Positions 1-9,658 are shown, counted from the first letter of the stretch. The stretch is DNA of 64,000 bases from Pseudoalteromonas amylolytica (GCF_001854605.1 NZ_MKJU01000025.1:310378-374377), one strand, 5' to 3'. Numbers and translations: made by a program. The notes: a model not told the origin generated them from the letters alone.

Positions 1-33
1 CTACGTCCGTTGTAATTTGTGCTAATTTAATTC

Positions 34-51
34 AGAGTACGTGTGTACGCT
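34..51. promoter_or_regulatory. FabR-like operator upstream of fabB
   Basis: The 18-base imperfect palindrome AGAGTACGTGTGTACGCT lies about 75 bases before the fabB start. It resembles the GTAC-rich palindromes bound by the unsaturated-fatty-acid regulator FabR upstream of fabA and fabB in gammaproteobacteria. Twelve of 18 positions obey the dyad. A TAGAAT at 85-90 could be the -10 of the fabB promoter, but I see no convincing -35. The FabR assignment is an inference from motif resemblance and gene context. Confidence 0.5.
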
Positions 52-125
52 GGAAAGCTGACCACTTTGATGTTGATTTCAGCGTAGAATAATCGCAATT
101 AAGTAAAGACTAAGGGAATTTACCC

Positions 126-1340
126 ATGAGAAGAGCCGTAATTACGGGGATCGGTGTTGTATCTAGCATCGGCAACAACAAGCAAGAAGTATTGGAATCT
201 TTGAAAGCAGGCAAAAGCGGCATTGCGTTCAACCAAGAGTTTGCTGACTATAAATTACGCAGTAACGTTTCTGGAAACATTGATATCGATGTGAAGCAAT
301 TTGTTGATCGTAAGGCACATCGTTTTATGGGCGATGCAGCGGCATACTCTTATATTTCAATGGCACAGGCGATTGAAGATTCAGGTTTGACGCCAGAGCA
401 GGTTTCAAATGAGCGTACTGGCCTGATTGTTGGTTCTGGCGGTGGCTCATCAAAATATCAGGTAGAAGCAGCGGATATCCTACGTGAAAAGGGTGTAAAG
501 CGAGTTGGACCATATATGGTACCTCGTACCATGGCAAGTACAGCGTCTGCGTGTTTGGCAACGCCGTTCAAGATCAAGGGTGTTAATTATTCAATTAGCT
601 CTGCGTGTGCAACCTCTGCGCACTGTATTGGCAATGCGGTTGAACAAATTCAACTTGGTAAGCAAGATGTGATTTTTGCTGGTGGTGGTGAAGAGTTGCA
701 CTGGACTTTAGCAATGGAGTTCGATGCGATGGGGGCATTGTCAACCAAGTATAACGAGACACCAGAGAAAGCATCTCGTACCTACGATGCAAATCGTGAT
801 GGCTTTGTTATTTCAGGCGGTGGCGGTATCGTTGTTGTAGAAGAGTTAGAGCATGCATTAGCGCGTGGTGCACATATTTACGCAGAAATTGTGGGCTATG
901 GTGCAACTTCAGATGGCTATGACATGGTTGCGCCATCAGGTGAAGGGGCAGTACGTTGTATGAAGCAAGCTCTGGCCGATGTTACAGGACCAGTGGATTA
1001 CTTAAACACACACGGCACATCAACACCAGTAGGTGATGTTAAAGAGCTTGGTGCGATTCAAGAGCTATTTGGTGAGAAATCACCTGCGATTAGTGCAACT
1101 AAAGCAATGACAGGTCATGCTTTGGGTGCGGCAGGTGTACATGAAGCGATTTATTCGTTGCTGATGCTAGAAAATAGCTTTGTGGCTCCATCAATCAATA
1201 TTGATGAGCTGGACGAGCAAGCGAAAGGTCTGGATATCGTGACTGAACGTCGTGATGTGGAGCTTAACACTGTGATGTCAAACAGCTTTGGTTTTGGCGG
1301 AACAAATGCAACGTTAGTGATGCAAAAATACAAAGGCTAA
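126..1340 (+). CDS. fabB: beta-ketoacyl-ACP synthase I
   Basis: This is the cytosolic condensing enzyme of type II fatty acid synthesis. It elongates acyl-ACP with malonyl-ACP and is needed for the unsaturated branch. The 404-residue length is normal for FabB. The thiolase-fold catalytic triad is visible: Cys161 in [10 protein letters not shown], His296 in [11 protein letters not shown] and His331 in TGHALGAAG, with Lys326 before it. These sit two positions before the E. coli numbering. AAGGGA at 112-117 is the ribosome binding site for the ATG at 126. The gene stands alone with a FabR-like palindrome upstream and two terminator hairpins downstream. FabF is the main alternative, but the SSACATS active-site context and overall sequence favour FabB. 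Confidence 0.96.
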   Translation: MRRAVITGIGVVSSIGNNKQEVLESLKAGKSGIAFNQEFADYKLRSNVSGNIDIDVKQFVDRKAHRFMGDAAAYSYISMAQAIEDSGLTPEQVSNERTGLIVGSGGGSSKYQVEAADILREKGVKRVGPYMVPRTMASTASACLATPFKIKGVNYSISSACATSAHCIGNAVEQIQLGKQDVIFAGGGEELHWTLAMEFDAMGALSTKYNETPEKASRTYDANRDGFVISGGGGIVVVEELEHALARGAHIYAEIVGYGATSDGYDMVAPSGEGAVRCMKQALADVTGPVDYLNTHGTSTPVGDVKELGAIQELFGEKSPAISATKAMTGHALGAAGVHEAIYSLLMLENSFVAPSINIDELDEQAKGLDIVTERRDVELNTVMSNSFGFGGTNATLVMQKYKG

Positions 1341-1360
1341 GTCTTAGTTACCTAGTCTGA

Positions 1361-1385
1361 AGCCTCGCTTATGCGGGGCTTTTTA
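1361..1385 (+). terminator. fabB intrinsic terminator
   Basis: An 8-bp stem, AGCCTCGC with GCGGGGCT (one wobble pair), closes a TTAT loop and is followed by TTTTTATTA. It lies 20 bases after the fabB stop. Confidence 0.85.
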
Positions 1386-1410
1386 TTACTTTATTGAATA
1401 TGAGCAATAG

Positions 1411-1447
1411 ATAGTAAAAAAGCCTCATAATGAGGCTTTTTTACTAT
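1411..1447. terminator. bidirectional terminator between fabB and smpB
   Basis: This is a perfect 37-base inverted repeat with an 18-bp arm centred on position 1429. GCCTCA and TGAGGC form its core, flanked by A6 on one side and T6 on the other, so it can end transcription from either side. The smpB stop codon (1444-1446, minus strand) lies inside the right arm. Confidence 0.9.
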
Positions 1448-1926
1448 CTGGCTTTGTGTTTCATTAAGCGCTCTTTCTCACGAGACCAATCTTTTTCTTT
1501 GGTATCAGCACGTTTGTCGTGCATTTTCTTACCTTTGGCCAAGTGGAACTCTAATTTTACCCAGCATTTTTTCCAGTACATAGCTGTGGCGATAAGAGAG
1601 TAACCCTCACGCTCGGTTGCACCGACAAGACGGTCAATTTCGCGTTTGTTGAGCAGTAATTTACGATATCGCATTGGATCACAAATTACGTGGGTAGAGG
1701 CACTATTCAATGGTTGGATCTGACTGCCTAGCAGAAACGCTTCGCCATCTTTAAGGTGGATATAGGTGTCAGAAATATTGACCTTACCAGCTCGGATACT
1801 TTTTACTTCCCAGCCTTGTAGCTCAATACCTGCTTCGAACTTATCGTTTAAAAAATACTCATGACGCGCTTTTTTGTTTAGCGCGATGGTATTGCTTGTT
1901 GATTTTGATGATTTTTTCTTTGCCAT
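1444..1926 (-). CDS. smpB: SsrA-binding protein SmpB
   Basis: SmpB binds tmRNA and delivers it to stalled ribosomes for trans-translation. The 160-residue protein has the family landmarks: a [11 protein letters not shown] start to the OB-fold, the [16 protein letters not shown] segment, and a basic C-terminal tail ([16 protein letters not shown]) that mimics the missing anticodon arm in the decoding centre. The ssrA gene is often next door in other gammaproteobacteria, but I see no tmRNA here. smpB is divergent from ratA. Its stop codon is embedded in the bidirectional terminator shared with fabB. Confidence 0.97.
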   Translation of the reverse strand: MAKKKSSKSTSNTIALNKKARHEYFLNDKFEAGIELQGWEVKSIRAGKVNISDTYIHLKDGEAFLLGSQIQPLNSASTHVICDPMRYRKLLLNKREIDRLVGATEREGYSLIATAMYWKKCWVKLEFHLAKGKKMHDKRADTKEKDWSREKERLMKHKAR

Positions 1927-2066
1927 AATGGCCTAGTTTACCTAGAAAAGAGAATAGAAAACAGCGCTTTTTTTATTTTGCAGGTTATTTTCCCTTAGCA
2001 GGGGCGCACATACAAGATAAATCTTAAAAAGCTTGCTAAAATCGGCGCAAATGAATTGGAGTACCT

Positions 2067-2501
2067 ATGCCACAAATAGAAAAAACCGCGTTGGTGATGT
2101 ATAGCAGCCAAGAAATGTTTGATTTAGTCAATGATGTTGACGCGTATCCAGCTTTTTTACCTAATTGCTCTGATGCAAAAATACTACAAGCAAACGAACA
2201 GAGTATGACGGCGAGCTTAGAAATATCTAAAGCGGGACTGAAAAAATGGTTTACCACAAAAAACAGTTTTGATGGAATGACTGTACATATGCAGTTAGTT
2301 GAAGGCCCATTTAAATCTTTACATGGACAATGGCAATTTATTGAATTGGACGATCAAGCGTGTAAAGTAAGTCTAAAGCTTGAGTTTGAATTTGCTAACA
2401 AACTGATTGAAATGGCATTTGGTAAGGTATTTAACGAGGTAGCAAAGAGCATGGTTGCTGCATTCACACAACGTGCTAGAACGGTTTACGGGGCCAGATA
2501 A
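2067..2501 (+). CDS. ratA: RatA/Coq10-like START-domain protein
   Basis: The 144-residue protein is a single-domain START/polyketide-cyclase fold of the RatA (YfjG)/Coq10 family. It opens with MPQIEKTALVMYSSQEMFDLVNDVDAYPAFLPNC written in pieces: the characteristic DVDAYPAFLP segment is at residues 25-34. E. coli RatA was described as inhibiting 70S ribosome assembly, while eukaryotic Coq10 binds ubiquinone; which activity applies here cannot be read from sequence. It overlaps ratB by one base (TAATG), so the two are translationally coupled. It is divergent from smpB, as in enterobacteria. GGAG precedes the ATG. Confidence 0.93.
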   Translation: MPQIEKTALVMYSSQEMFDLVNDVDAYPAFLPNCSDAKILQANEQSMTASLEISKAGLKKWFTTKNSFDGMTVHMQLVEGPFKSLHGQWQFIELDDQACKVSLKLEFEFANKLIEMAFGKVFNEVAKSMVAAFTQRARTVYGAR

Positions 2502-2821
2502 TGATTAAAGTTGAAGTGGTATTTGCGATTCCACACAAAGCGACATGTCTGCAAGTCGATGTAGCAGAAGGAACCTCTGCTGAGCAAGTAGTGATGCAAT
2601 CAGGCATTTTAGAAAAATGCCCAGAAATTGATGCGGGCAATTTAACTTTAGGTATTTGGAATCGCACCGTAAAAAATCACCAAGTAGTAAAAGAAGGTGA
2701 CCGAATTGAGATCTATCGCCCGCTAATAGCGGATCCCAAGGATGCAAGGCGCAGAAGAGCTGAAAAGGCCAAAGAAGAAGGGCGTGCAAACAAGATAACT
2801 GGCGGCCGCCCTTTAAGCTAA
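2501..2821 (+). CDS. ratB: RnfH-family ubiquitin-like protein RatB
   Basis: A small beta-grasp protein (106 residues) of the RnfH/UPF0125 family, traditionally called RatB when next to RatA. The central segment VKEGDRIEIYRPLIADPKDA is typical of the family and is followed by a basic tail (RRRRAEKAKEEGR). RnfH is linked by context to the Rnf electron-transport complex in some bacteria and to ratA in others; the molecular role is unknown. Its start overlaps the ratA stop. A bidirectional hairpin terminator follows 40 bases later. Confidence 0.92.
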   Translation: MIKVEVVFAIPHKATCLQVDVAEGTSAEQVVMQSGILEKCPEIDAGNLTLGIWNRTVKNHQVVKEGDRIEIYRPLIADPKDARRRRAEKAKEEGRANKITGGRPLS

Positions 2822-2860
2822 TGATCTAGTAGGGCACCTGACGGTTATTTATAGGCATTA

Positions 2861-2885
2861 AAAAAGGGCGAATCGCCCTTTTTTA
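2861..2885. terminator. bidirectional terminator between ratB and bamE
   Basis: AAAAAGGGCG and CGCCCTTTTT form a 10-bp stem around an AAT loop, followed by further T residues. It is flanked by A and T tracts and so can serve both convergent genes. Confidence 0.9.
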
Positions 2886-2901
2886 GTAAACTACCCAATA
2901 G

Positions 2902-3261
2902 TTATTCATCTAGTGGAGTATTAAATGATTCTGGCTCGTCAAAATCACCAGTAATTTTCGTCAGCTTATCGCCATCGAAATGCACGGTAAGTGATTTACG
3001 TTGCTCAGATTCACGGTCGATGTTGAATACATAAGCGTAATGCCACTTTTGATTGTTAAAAGCGTCTTTAGCGATAGGGCTACCGAGGACGAACAACACT
3101 TGCTCGCGAGTCATATTGACACGTAGTTTATCTACATCTGACTGCTCTAAAAAGTTACCTTGTGGCACATTGATGCGGTATACCCAACTTGAGCAACCAG
3201 ACAACATCACAGTAATGACAACAGCACTGAGCCATACAGAAAGGGATTTATTAGACAGCAT
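2902..3261 (-). CDS. bamE: outer membrane assembly lipoprotein BamE
   Basis: BamE is a small lipoprotein of the BAM complex, which inserts beta-barrel proteins into the outer membrane. The 119-residue protein has a type II signal peptide with lipobox LSGC and lipidated Cys23. The SmpA/OmlA fold follows, with signatures YRINVPQGNFL, MTREQVLFVLGSP and WHYAYVF. The acidic C-terminal tail (DEPESFNTPLDE) is slightly longer than in E. coli. It is convergent with ratB, an arrangement common in gammaproteobacteria. Confidence 0.96.
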   Translation of the reverse strand: MLSNKSLSVWLSAVVITVMLSGCSSWVYRINVPQGNFLEQSDVDKLRVNMTREQVLFVLGSPIAKDAFNNQKWHYAYVFNIDRESEQRKSLTVHFDGDKLTKITGDFDEPESFNTPLDE

Positions 3262-3383
3262 GTATTTGTGTATCCTTGTTTTGTGTTATTTGCATGATAC
3301 TGATTAAGCGCAGAAGGTAAAGCTTCTTGTGGAACTTCGACCATACATGCAGCAAAAAGTTTCTCCATAGTAGGTATTTTGAC

Positions 3384-3704
3384 ATGGTGATAGAGCCAAG
3401 AGACACTAAAAAATGGTTTGTTTATATTGTAGAGACAAAGTTTGGCCATTGGTACACAGGCATAACCACGGATGTCGCTAAACGGTTTGCAGCACACAGT
3501 GCCGGGACTGGGGCTAAAAACTTAAAAGGGAAGGGACCATTAACCTTGATTTTTAGTCACCCAGTAGGTGATAAAAGCGAAGCCAGTAAGTTAGAGTGGC
3601 AAATCAAAAAACTTTCTAAGGCGCAAAAAATTCAGCTGGTGCAATCTAAAGGACAATCAAGCAATGCAACGATAAAATCATTGATGAAGTTGACCACGTG
3701 TTGA
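3384..3704 (+). CDS. GIY-YIG nuclease-superfamily protein (UPF0213/YhbQ-like)
   Basis: A stand-alone GIY-YIG domain, 106 residues from the ATG at 3384. The signature appears as WFVYIVETKFGHWYTGITTD, with the usual Arg in KRFAAH and the Glu in SKLEWQIKKL as likely catalytic residues. An upstream in-frame ATG at 3327 would add 19 residues without family similarity, so I prefer 3384. Proteins of this type are putative structure-specific DNA endonucleases; the substrate is unknown. Its last 73 bases overlap the 3' end of the M28 peptidase gene on the other strand. Confidence 0.85.
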   Translation: MVIEPRDTKKWFVYIVETKFGHWYTGITTDVAKRFAAHSAGTGAKNLKGKGPLTLIFSHPVGDKSEASKLEWQIKKLSKAQKIQLVQSKGQSSNATIKSLMKLTTC

Positions 3705-4567
3705 TACTTTTCAAAATCTATTTGCTCAAGTGTATCTTTAACACTGTGATGGTGTTTATCTTCCCCCATACCAAAATACAAATAGGGTAGCCCGGCTTTG
3801 TGAAAGGCATAGTGATCGCTGGCTTTGAGCCAATCAACACGTTCGGTGCCAACCAACCTACGCATTCTTTGTGGTGAACTGGCGAGCTTCAATTTAAAGT
3901 CATGTACTGGTAATCTGGCTAACACTTCTATGTAAGGTTTAGCCGTTCTAGAATGCATCACATAAAGCGTACTTTTTTGGTTTAATGCCAACATATCAAG
4001 GTTAATATTGAGCGCATACTCCGTACTATTTATCTTACTAGCGTAATGCTTAGCGCCGTGAAGGCCTTTCTCCTCAGCATCTGTGGCAAGCAAGATAATT
4101 GGGTAATATCGCTTAGCAGTTTTTAGTTGCTGTGCTAAGGCAAGCAAGGCTGCAGTACCCGACGCGTTATCATTTGCACCGGCATATATTTTACTGCCCT
4201 TGGTGCCTAAATGGTCGTAATGTGCTGACACAACGATTGCTTTTCCACAGCGCGGAGTATTACAAGAGAGTTTAGCTACAACGTTGTGCCCGATGGCCTC
4301 TGATGTAAAACCTGTTTTGAACGAAAAGCGTTGATACTCGGTTTGTAGGCCAAGTTGTGTGAATCTTGCAAAGAGGAATTGAGCGCTGAGGTTAGGCTCA
4401 TCGCTACCGGCACTTCTGCCTGCATGTGCTGGGCTTGTGAGTGTTGCTAAGTCGTCGAATAGCTGTTGCGACACCGCAAAAGGCGATGCGCAACAAAGTA
4501 TGATGGTACTAATTCTTAGCCACAGCTTGCAGCCATTGCAATTTGCCTTGATAACGGTTGCGGTCAT
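3632..4567 (-). CDS. M28-family zinc aminopeptidase, exported
   Basis: A co-catalytic zinc peptidase of family M28. The metal ligands are visible in order: His in SAHYDHLG, bridging Asp in GANDNASG, catalytic/ligand Glu pair in DAEEKGL, Asp in NLDML and His in KHHHSVKDT. A hydrophobic segment (ISTIILCCASPFAV) near the N terminus suggests export to the periplasm. The start is uncertain: ATG at 4567 is given; ATG at 4621 or 4588 would lengthen the overlap with the upstream TPR gene, and a CTG at 4525 would give a cleaner signal peptide. No clear ribosome binding site decides this. The gene overlaps the TPR lipoprotein gene upstream and a GIY-YIG gene at its 3' end. Confidence 0.85.
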   Translation of the reverse strand: MTATVIKANCNGCKLWLRISTIILCCASPFAVSQQLFDDLATLTSPAHAGRSAGSDEPNLSAQFLFARFTQLGLQTEYQRFSFKTGFTSEAIGHNVVAKLSCNTPRCGKAIVVSAHYDHLGTKGSKIYAGANDNASGTAALLALAQQLKTAKRYYPIILLATDAEEKGLHGAKHYASKINSTEYALNINLDMLALNQKSTLYVMHSRTAKPYIEVLARLPVHDFKLKLASSPQRMRRLVGTERVDWLKASDHYAFHKAGLPYLYFGMGEDKHHHSVKDTLEQIDFEKYQHVVNFINDFIVALLDCPLDCTS

Positions 4568-5687
4568 GGTCAAATTCAGAAAGCTCATAAGCTTTTGATA
4601 AATAATACTTCGCACGTTCAAGGTCGTCTCTCAAATAATATACTTTTGCCATGCCAAAATAGCTGTCGTGTAGATGATGATCAAGCTTTTTGGCTCTGCG
4701 GAAGAATGACAGGGCTTGTGAGTATTGTTGCGCATTAAGCGCTTCGTTACCTTTTACAATCAGGTAATAGGGGTTATTTTTGCGCTTATCTTCAAGGCGG
4801 GCAAGAATTTTCTCACCTTCATCTACTCTGTCAGTGAGCTTGAAAAGCAAGGCCAGATTACCTAATACATTATTGTTTTCAGGATCAAGCGTGAGTGCTT
4901 GTTGATAGGCTTGCTCTGCCTGTTCATGAAATCCTGCAACTCGATACAAAATTCCTAGGTTTCCCCACGCTCCAGAATATTCTGGATCTGCTTTTACGGC
5001 AGCTGATAAATAGCTGTAGGCTTTATCGTTATCAGCATTTACCAAAGCCATTGCGCCTTTGTTGCTATAAAACATCGCTAAAATGCGTTGTTTGCTGATG
5101 TTGGAAGTGCTAAACGCTTGTCTACGACTATTTGGATCAAAATCGATGACGATTGATTTTGGGCGTGTATATAAGATATGGCTGTTATCTACATTACGAT
5201 TCGTCTCAGAGACAACCAAATTTACATGACCTGTCAATAAGCTGTATCCTTGGCTTTGGTCCCAATATTCAGGAATATGAACCCGCTGAAATTGAGCATC
5301 AAACCCTAAGTGTTCAGCCAAGCTATAGGCTAGGATTGATAGTGATAGGCAGTTTGCGTTCAAGTTGTAGTAGGCTTGTGATGCGGTTAAGTTCGCGTCG
5401 GATTGATAGGCCAGTGATGACTCGCCATTATCAACCAGAAACTGCATCAGTGCCTTGGTTTGTGCTAGCTGAGGCGTACCATTTTTAAAAAAGAGTGTTA
5501 ATTGTGATGTAATTTTTGGGTCTAAGTGAAATACATCATGTTCAGATTCAACCGCTACGCGTTTGAATGTACTATTGAGGCCTATGTTCTGGTCAATGTG
5601 TATCGAGCCAGATGTACTATTGCAGCCCGTGAGTATCAGCGCACTCAATAAGGCACTTAGGCATAGGGTTTGTTTAAATATTGGCAT
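4509..5687 (-). CDS. lipoprotein with transglutaminase-like and TPR domains
   Basis: A 392-residue lipoprotein (lipobox LTGC, Cys22). Residues about 75-190 look like a transglutaminase-like cysteine domain: the ANCLSLSILAYSLAEHLGF segment carries the candidate Cys, and GHVNLVV supplies the following His. From about residue 215 there are four or five TPR units (SGAWGNLGILYRVAGFHEQAEQAYQQAL, in parts, is the clearest). Such proteins usually scaffold envelope complexes or process peptides; the substrate here is unknown. Its 3' end overlaps the M28 peptidase gene, so the two are probably co-transcribed and may act together on periplasmic peptides (inference). Confidence 0.8.
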   Translation of the reverse strand: MPIFKQTLCLSALLSALILTGCNSTSGSIHIDQNIGLNSTFKRVAVESEHDVFHLDPKITSQLTLFFKNGTPQLAQTKALMQFLVDNGESSLAYQSDANLTASQAYYNLNANCLSLSILAYSLAEHLGFDAQFQRVHIPEYWDQSQGYSLLTGHVNLVVSETNRNVDNSHILYTRPKSIVIDFDPNSRRQAFSTSNISKQRILAMFYSNKGAMALVNADNDKAYSYLSAAVKADPEYSGAWGNLGILYRVAGFHEQAEQAYQQALTLDPENNNVLGNLALLFKLTDRVDEGEKILARLEDKRKNNPYYLIVKGNEALNAQQYSQALSFFRRAKKLDHHLHDSYFGMAKVYYLRDDLERAKYYLSKAYELSEFDHDRNRYQGKLQWLQAVAKN

Positions 5688-5888
5688 AACATATTTCCTG
5701 ATACAGCTACATATCTATAGCATAGTTGATATTTCAAGTCCTTTGGCAGTTTAAGGGTTACAAATTATTTCGGTTAGTACTGACAGAGACCGTGATCAAG
5801 CGTGAAATATTTCACAAAGCTGATGGAATATGAGTAATTATGCTAGGAGGGAAATCTTGGCGGCCTTTAAGACCGCCAGTGAAAGAGG

Positions 5889-7802
5889 TTATTTTTGTTC
5901 AAAACTCGCAACTAAATCATCCAGCGATTTAGCGGAGTCTGCGAGTGCTTGAATCGCATGTTCTGTATTAAGCTGAGCATTGGTGACTTCATCACTAATA
6001 GTGCTGATGTGCTCTATACTGCGCCCTACATCAGCCACCACATTACTTTGTTGCTCGGTTGCAGCTGCGATCAGTGTCGTCATATCATTGATTTGATTGG
6101 CAGCTTCGGTGACTTCTGACATCAATTCAACTGACGTTTGCATGCTCTCTACGCTGTGTTCAGCCTGTTGCTTTGACTGATTAATTTGCACAACAATAGC
6201 ATCAGATGTTTGAGTCAACTCACTGATTGTCGCTTGTATTTCATCGGTAGACTTTGAGGTTCTACTTGCAAGCGCACGCACTTCGTCGGCCACCACGGCA
6301 AACCCTCTGCCATGCTCACCGGCACGGGCTGACTCAATCGCTGCATTGAGCGCCAATAAGTTAGTTTGCTCAGAGATACCGCGAATCGCATCAACAATAT
6401 TGGCGATTGACTGTGTTTTCTGAGCTAAGGTCTCAACCTCATGCGCCATGGCGTCAATGTCACCAGCCAAAGTTTGCAGAATTTGCTGGCTTTGCTGTAC
6501 GCGTTGATGGCTTTGTTCGGATGATGCTTTGCCTTGCTCAGTAAGCTTTGCCGAATTATTGGCACTGCCAGCAATCTCTTGTACAGTTGCGCCCATCTCA
6601 TTGATAGCTGCTGCAACACTAATTGTTTGAGACTTTTGTTCGTCCAGTGCTTTTGAGTTTTTGATACTTTGTTCAAACACCTGCTCACTGGCCGTGCGGA
6701 TCTCGCGGCTTTCGCTGGCAACCATTTTGATTGCCGACTCAATTTTTGAAATAAACTCGTTGAAGCCATCTGCCAAGGCTTGTAATTCAGGCTGGTTGGA
6801 CTGTGGTACTCGGTAATGGAGCTTAGCGTCACCACTGCCCAAGCGTGCAAATAATTGTGCCATATTTGACAGTGGTGCACTCAGGTTCTTCGCCATTAAT
6901 AAGCTGATAAAGCTTGCGATTATTGCCGTGATCAGAGCGAACAGGATTATTTGCCATTGCAAAGAGTTAATTTCATCAAATACCTCTTTAGAGGGGACTT
7001 GCGCGATAACATACAGGTCGGTCTGCTCGATTGGGCTTGCGGCAACGATAGTATTACGACCATCAATCACAAAGGACCCTGATGAAAATGTTTTACGTGT
7101 TAGCAACTGGTTGTTGGCGTTACGGCCATAAAAATCACTCAAATTAGATTTGGCAACTTTAGACGCATCCGGGTGAAGCTGTACCTGACCTTGTGAGTTG
7201 ACCACGTATACAAAGCCTGTTTTTTCTATTTTCATTTCGCTTAGCATACGCTGCATATCATCAATACTTTTGGCCAACCCTGCCAGACCAATACCATTGG
7301 TTTGTTGATGATTTACAAACATTTTTACATCACCTGGCGCTTCTTGGAAAATGCTAATAGAGAACGCCTCGCCACTTTGAGTAAACCCGAAGAACCAACC
7401 ATCTTGTTGTTGATTTAAAACGCGCAGAAATCCGTCTTGGTTCCAATATTGAGCACTTTGTCGATTGGCCCAAGACGCAGTCACTAGATCGTACTGCCCA
7501 GCTATGCGCTTAAGTTCATCCACCAGTATTTGCTCATCCAATTGTCCTTGCTTGGCCATCTCAAGAATGAACTTGTTACTGGACAACTGTTGGGCAGCAC
7601 TTTTTAGTTGCAAAATTTGTTGTGCTATTGATTTATTTATACTTTCTACTTTGCTTGGTAGCTCTGACTCCAACATCCTTTTTTCAGTCATGGTCTTGGC
7701 ACTATAAATTGCAGTGGCACCAATGACACTGGCAACTATGATTGCGATTAAACTACCCAGTAGGGTGATCCTTTGAGTGATAGATAAGTTATACATCCGC
7801 AT
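5889..7802 (-). CDS. methyl-accepting chemotaxis protein
   Basis: A 637-residue chemoreceptor. A first membrane helix at about residues 12-34 is followed by a periplasmic Cache-like sensor domain (about 35-280; motifs such as [18 protein letters not shown]). A second helix lies at about 285-306, then HAMP and a long coiled-coil signalling domain. The hairpin tip that contacts CheA and CheW is intact ([37 protein letters not shown], given in part: [16 protein letters not shown]). There is no C-terminal CheR-docking pentapeptide (it ends VASFEQK). The ligand cannot be predicted; Cache domains often bind small metabolites. It is a single-gene unit. Confidence 0.95.
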   Translation of the reverse strand: MRMYNLSITQRITLLGSLIAIIVASVIGATAIYSAKTMTEKRMLESELPSKVESINKSIAQQILQLKSAAQQLSSNKFILEMAKQGQLDEQILVDELKRIAGQYDLVTASWANRQSAQYWNQDGFLRVLNQQQDGWFFGFTQSGEAFSISIFQEAPGDVKMFVNHQQTNGIGLAGLAKSIDDMQRMLSEMKIEKTGFVYVVNSQGQVQLHPDASKVAKSNLSDFYGRNANNQLLTRKTFSSGSFVIDGRNTIVAASPIEQTDLYVIAQVPSKEVFDEINSLQWQIILFALITAIIASFISLLMAKNLSAPLSNMAQLFARLGSGDAKLHYRVPQSNQPELQALADGFNEFISKIESAIKMVASESREIRTASEQVFEQSIKNSKALDEQKSQTISVAAAINEMGATVQEIAGSANNSAKLTEQGKASSEQSHQRVQQSQQILQTLAGDIDAMAHEVETLAQKTQSIANIVDAIRGISEQTNLLALNAAIESARAGEHGRGFAVVADEVRALASRTSKSTDEIQATISELTQTSDAIVVQINQSKQQAEHSVESMQTSVELMSEVTEAANQINDMTTLIAAATEQQSNVVADVGRSIEHISTISDEVTNAQLNTEHAIQALADSAKSLDDLVASFEQK

Positions 7803-7920
7803 TTAATTACACTTTTTACCGAACTGAATTAAATATTCTAGCATAACGGATTATTAGGGCATATTATTTCTGCGCCATAAGTTTCCGATGTGTTTGTAAA
7901 CACAGGTTTTATTATATAAA

Positions 7921-7963
7921 CCTATAAATTAGTTATATAACTCTAATTGATAATTTATATAGG
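7921..7963. repeat. AT-rich nested inverted repeat
   Basis: Within the 284-base gap between the chemoreceptor and ilvC. CCTATAAATTA (7921-7931) pairs with TAATT plus TATAGG (7951-7963) around a two-base bulge. The perfect 12-base palindrome AGTTATATAACT sits at 7931-7942. It lies 120-160 bases upstream of the chemoreceptor start, so it may be an operator or an extruding AT-rich structure. The function is unknown. Confidence 0.4.
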
Positions 7964-7991
7964 AGCGCGTGTATATTGGAACTAAAATAGA

Positions 7992-8021
7992 AAAAGCCCA
8001 TCGCATAGGCTAATGGGCTTT
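7992..8021 (-). terminator. ilvC intrinsic terminator
   Basis: AAAGCCCAT and ATGGGCTTT form a 9-bp stem with an 11-base loop. Read on the minus strand, it is followed by TTTTTCTATTTTAG, as expected for a terminator 65 bases after the ilvC stop. Confidence 0.8.
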
Positions 8022-8086
8022 GGTTTCTAACAAGCGAACTGTTAAAAACTGGCAAGGTCGCTCAGTTACTTGCCTAGGGAGAAGGT

Positions 8087-9559
8087 TTAAACGATTTTCT
8101 TCATCGCTGACATGTAACCACGCAATGTCTCACCAATTACTTCAACAGGGTGGGTACGAATAGCATGGTTTACCTGGATTAGAGCCTGATTATCAACGTA
8201 GTTGTCGCTGGAGCTTAGGCCTTGACCTATTACATCTGTATTCACTTTGCTCATAAATGGCTTAAGTAGTGGTAAACATGCATGGTTATATAAATAACAG
8301 CCGTATTCTGCAGTATCAGAAATCGTTCTGTTCATTTCAAATAACTTCTTACGCGCAATGGTATTGGCAATCAAAGGTGTTTCATGTAGAGACTCATAGT
8401 AAGCCGATTCATCAATGATGCCCGCAGCGGTCATGGTTTCAAATGCTAACTCAACGCCAGCTTTAACCATTGCAACCATTAAAATACCCTTATCAAAGAA
8501 AGTTTGCTCATTGATTTCTTCATCGGTATTTTGTTGCTTTTCAAATGCTGTGTTAGCGGTTTCTTCGCGCCATGAAAGTAGTTTGGCGTCGTCTTCTGCC
8601 CAATCTGCCATCATGCCTTTTGAGAACTCGCCGCTGATGATGTCGTCCATATGCTTGTTGTAAAGTGGACGCATTATTTGCTTTAGCTCTTCACTTAACT
8701 CAAACGCCTTGATTTTTGCTGGGTTTGATAAGCGATCCATCATGTTGGTGATACCACCGTGTTTGAGGGCTTCTGTGATCACTTCCCACCCATATTGGAT
8801 GAGTTTAGAAGCGTAGCTGGCATCAATACCTTGCTCGACCATTTTATCAAAACAAAGTAATGAACCAGTTTGCAACATGCCACACAGGATGGTTTGTTCA
8901 CCCATTAGGTCTGACTTTACTTCTGCGATAAATGAAGAGTGCAATACACCAGCTTTGTGACCGCCGGTACCCGCAGCATAGGCTTTAGCCTGTGCCAAAC
9001 CTTTTCCTTCTGGATCGTTTTCCGGGTGAACAGCGATAAGTGTAGGTACACCAAAGCCACGCTTGTACTCTTCACGCACCTCTGTACCTGGGCACTTAGG
9101 TGCTACCATGATCACGGTAATGTCTTCACGTACTTGCATGCCTTCTTCAACAATATTAAAGCCATGTGAATAGGCAAGGGTTGCACCTTGTTTCATCAGT
9201 GGCATGACTGCACTCACTACCGCTGTATGTTGTTTGTCAGGTGTTAGGTTAAGCACAAGATCTGCTGTTGGGATTAGCTCTTGGTAGGTGCCTACGGTAA
9301 AACCATTTTCTGAGGCATTGATAAACGATTGACGCTTTTCTTTGATAGCAGACTCTCGTAGCGCATAGCTTACATCTAAACCCGAATCACGTAGGTTTAA
9401 ACCCTGATTTAAACCTTGTGCGCCACAGCCAACAATGACCAGTTTTTTGCCTTCTAATACCTTTACCCCATCGTCAAATTCTCTAGGGTCCATAAATTCG
9501 CATTGTGCTAATTGAGCAAGCTGCTCTCTTAGGGGTAATGTATTGAAATAGTTCGCCAT
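8087..9559 (-). CDS. ilvC: ketol-acid reductoisomerase, long (class II) form
   Basis: Converts 2-acetolactate or 2-aceto-2-hydroxybutyrate to the dihydroxy acids of valine and isoleucine synthesis, using NADPH and Mg2+. At 490 residues it matches the long enterobacterial form with the duplicated C-terminal knotted domain. The N-terminal Rossmann motif is [20 protein letters not shown] (about residues 37-56), with basic residues after it consistent with NADPH. It is divergent from ilvY with a 122-base spacer, the classic ilvYC arrangement, so substrate-dependent activation by IlvY is expected. No leader-peptide attenuator is seen. Confidence 0.97.
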   Translation of the reverse strand: MANYFNTLPLREQLAQLAQCEFMDPREFDDGVKVLEGKKLVIVGCGAQGLNQGLNLRDSGLDVSYALRESAIKEKRQSFINASENGFTVGTYQELIPTADLVLNLTPDKQHTAVVSAVMPLMKQGATLAYSHGFNIVEEGMQVREDITVIMVAPKCPGTEVREEYKRGFGVPTLIAVHPENDPEGKGLAQAKAYAAGTGGHKAGVLHSSFIAEVKSDLMGEQTILCGMLQTGSLLCFDKMVEQGIDASYASKLIQYGWEVITEALKHGGITNMMDRLSNPAKIKAFELSEELKQIMRPLYNKHMDDIISGEFSKGMMADWAEDDAKLLSWREETANTAFEKQQNTDEEINEQTFFDKGILMVAMVKAGVELAFETMTAAGIIDESAYYESLHETPLIANTIARKKLFEMNRTISDTAEYGCYLYNHACLPLLKPFMSKVNTDVIGQGLSSSDNYVDNQALIQVNHAIRTHPVEVIGETLRGYMSAMKKIV

Positions 9560-9658
9560 GATATTACCTTTATAAAATCACTTGTTGTTAGAAATAATGA
9601 TAGGTTGAGCATAAGCGCTGTTATTGATTACGTAAAATGATATATTTGAATTATTATA

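Noticed and set aside
52..70. FadR site before fabB (GCTGACCACTTTGAT)
   Set aside because: Only one half resembles the FadR consensus; the left half is missing.
1444..2066. A tmRNA (ssrA) gene next to smpB
   Set aside because: The flanks hold fabB and ratA, and no tmRNA-like ends or tag sequence is visible.
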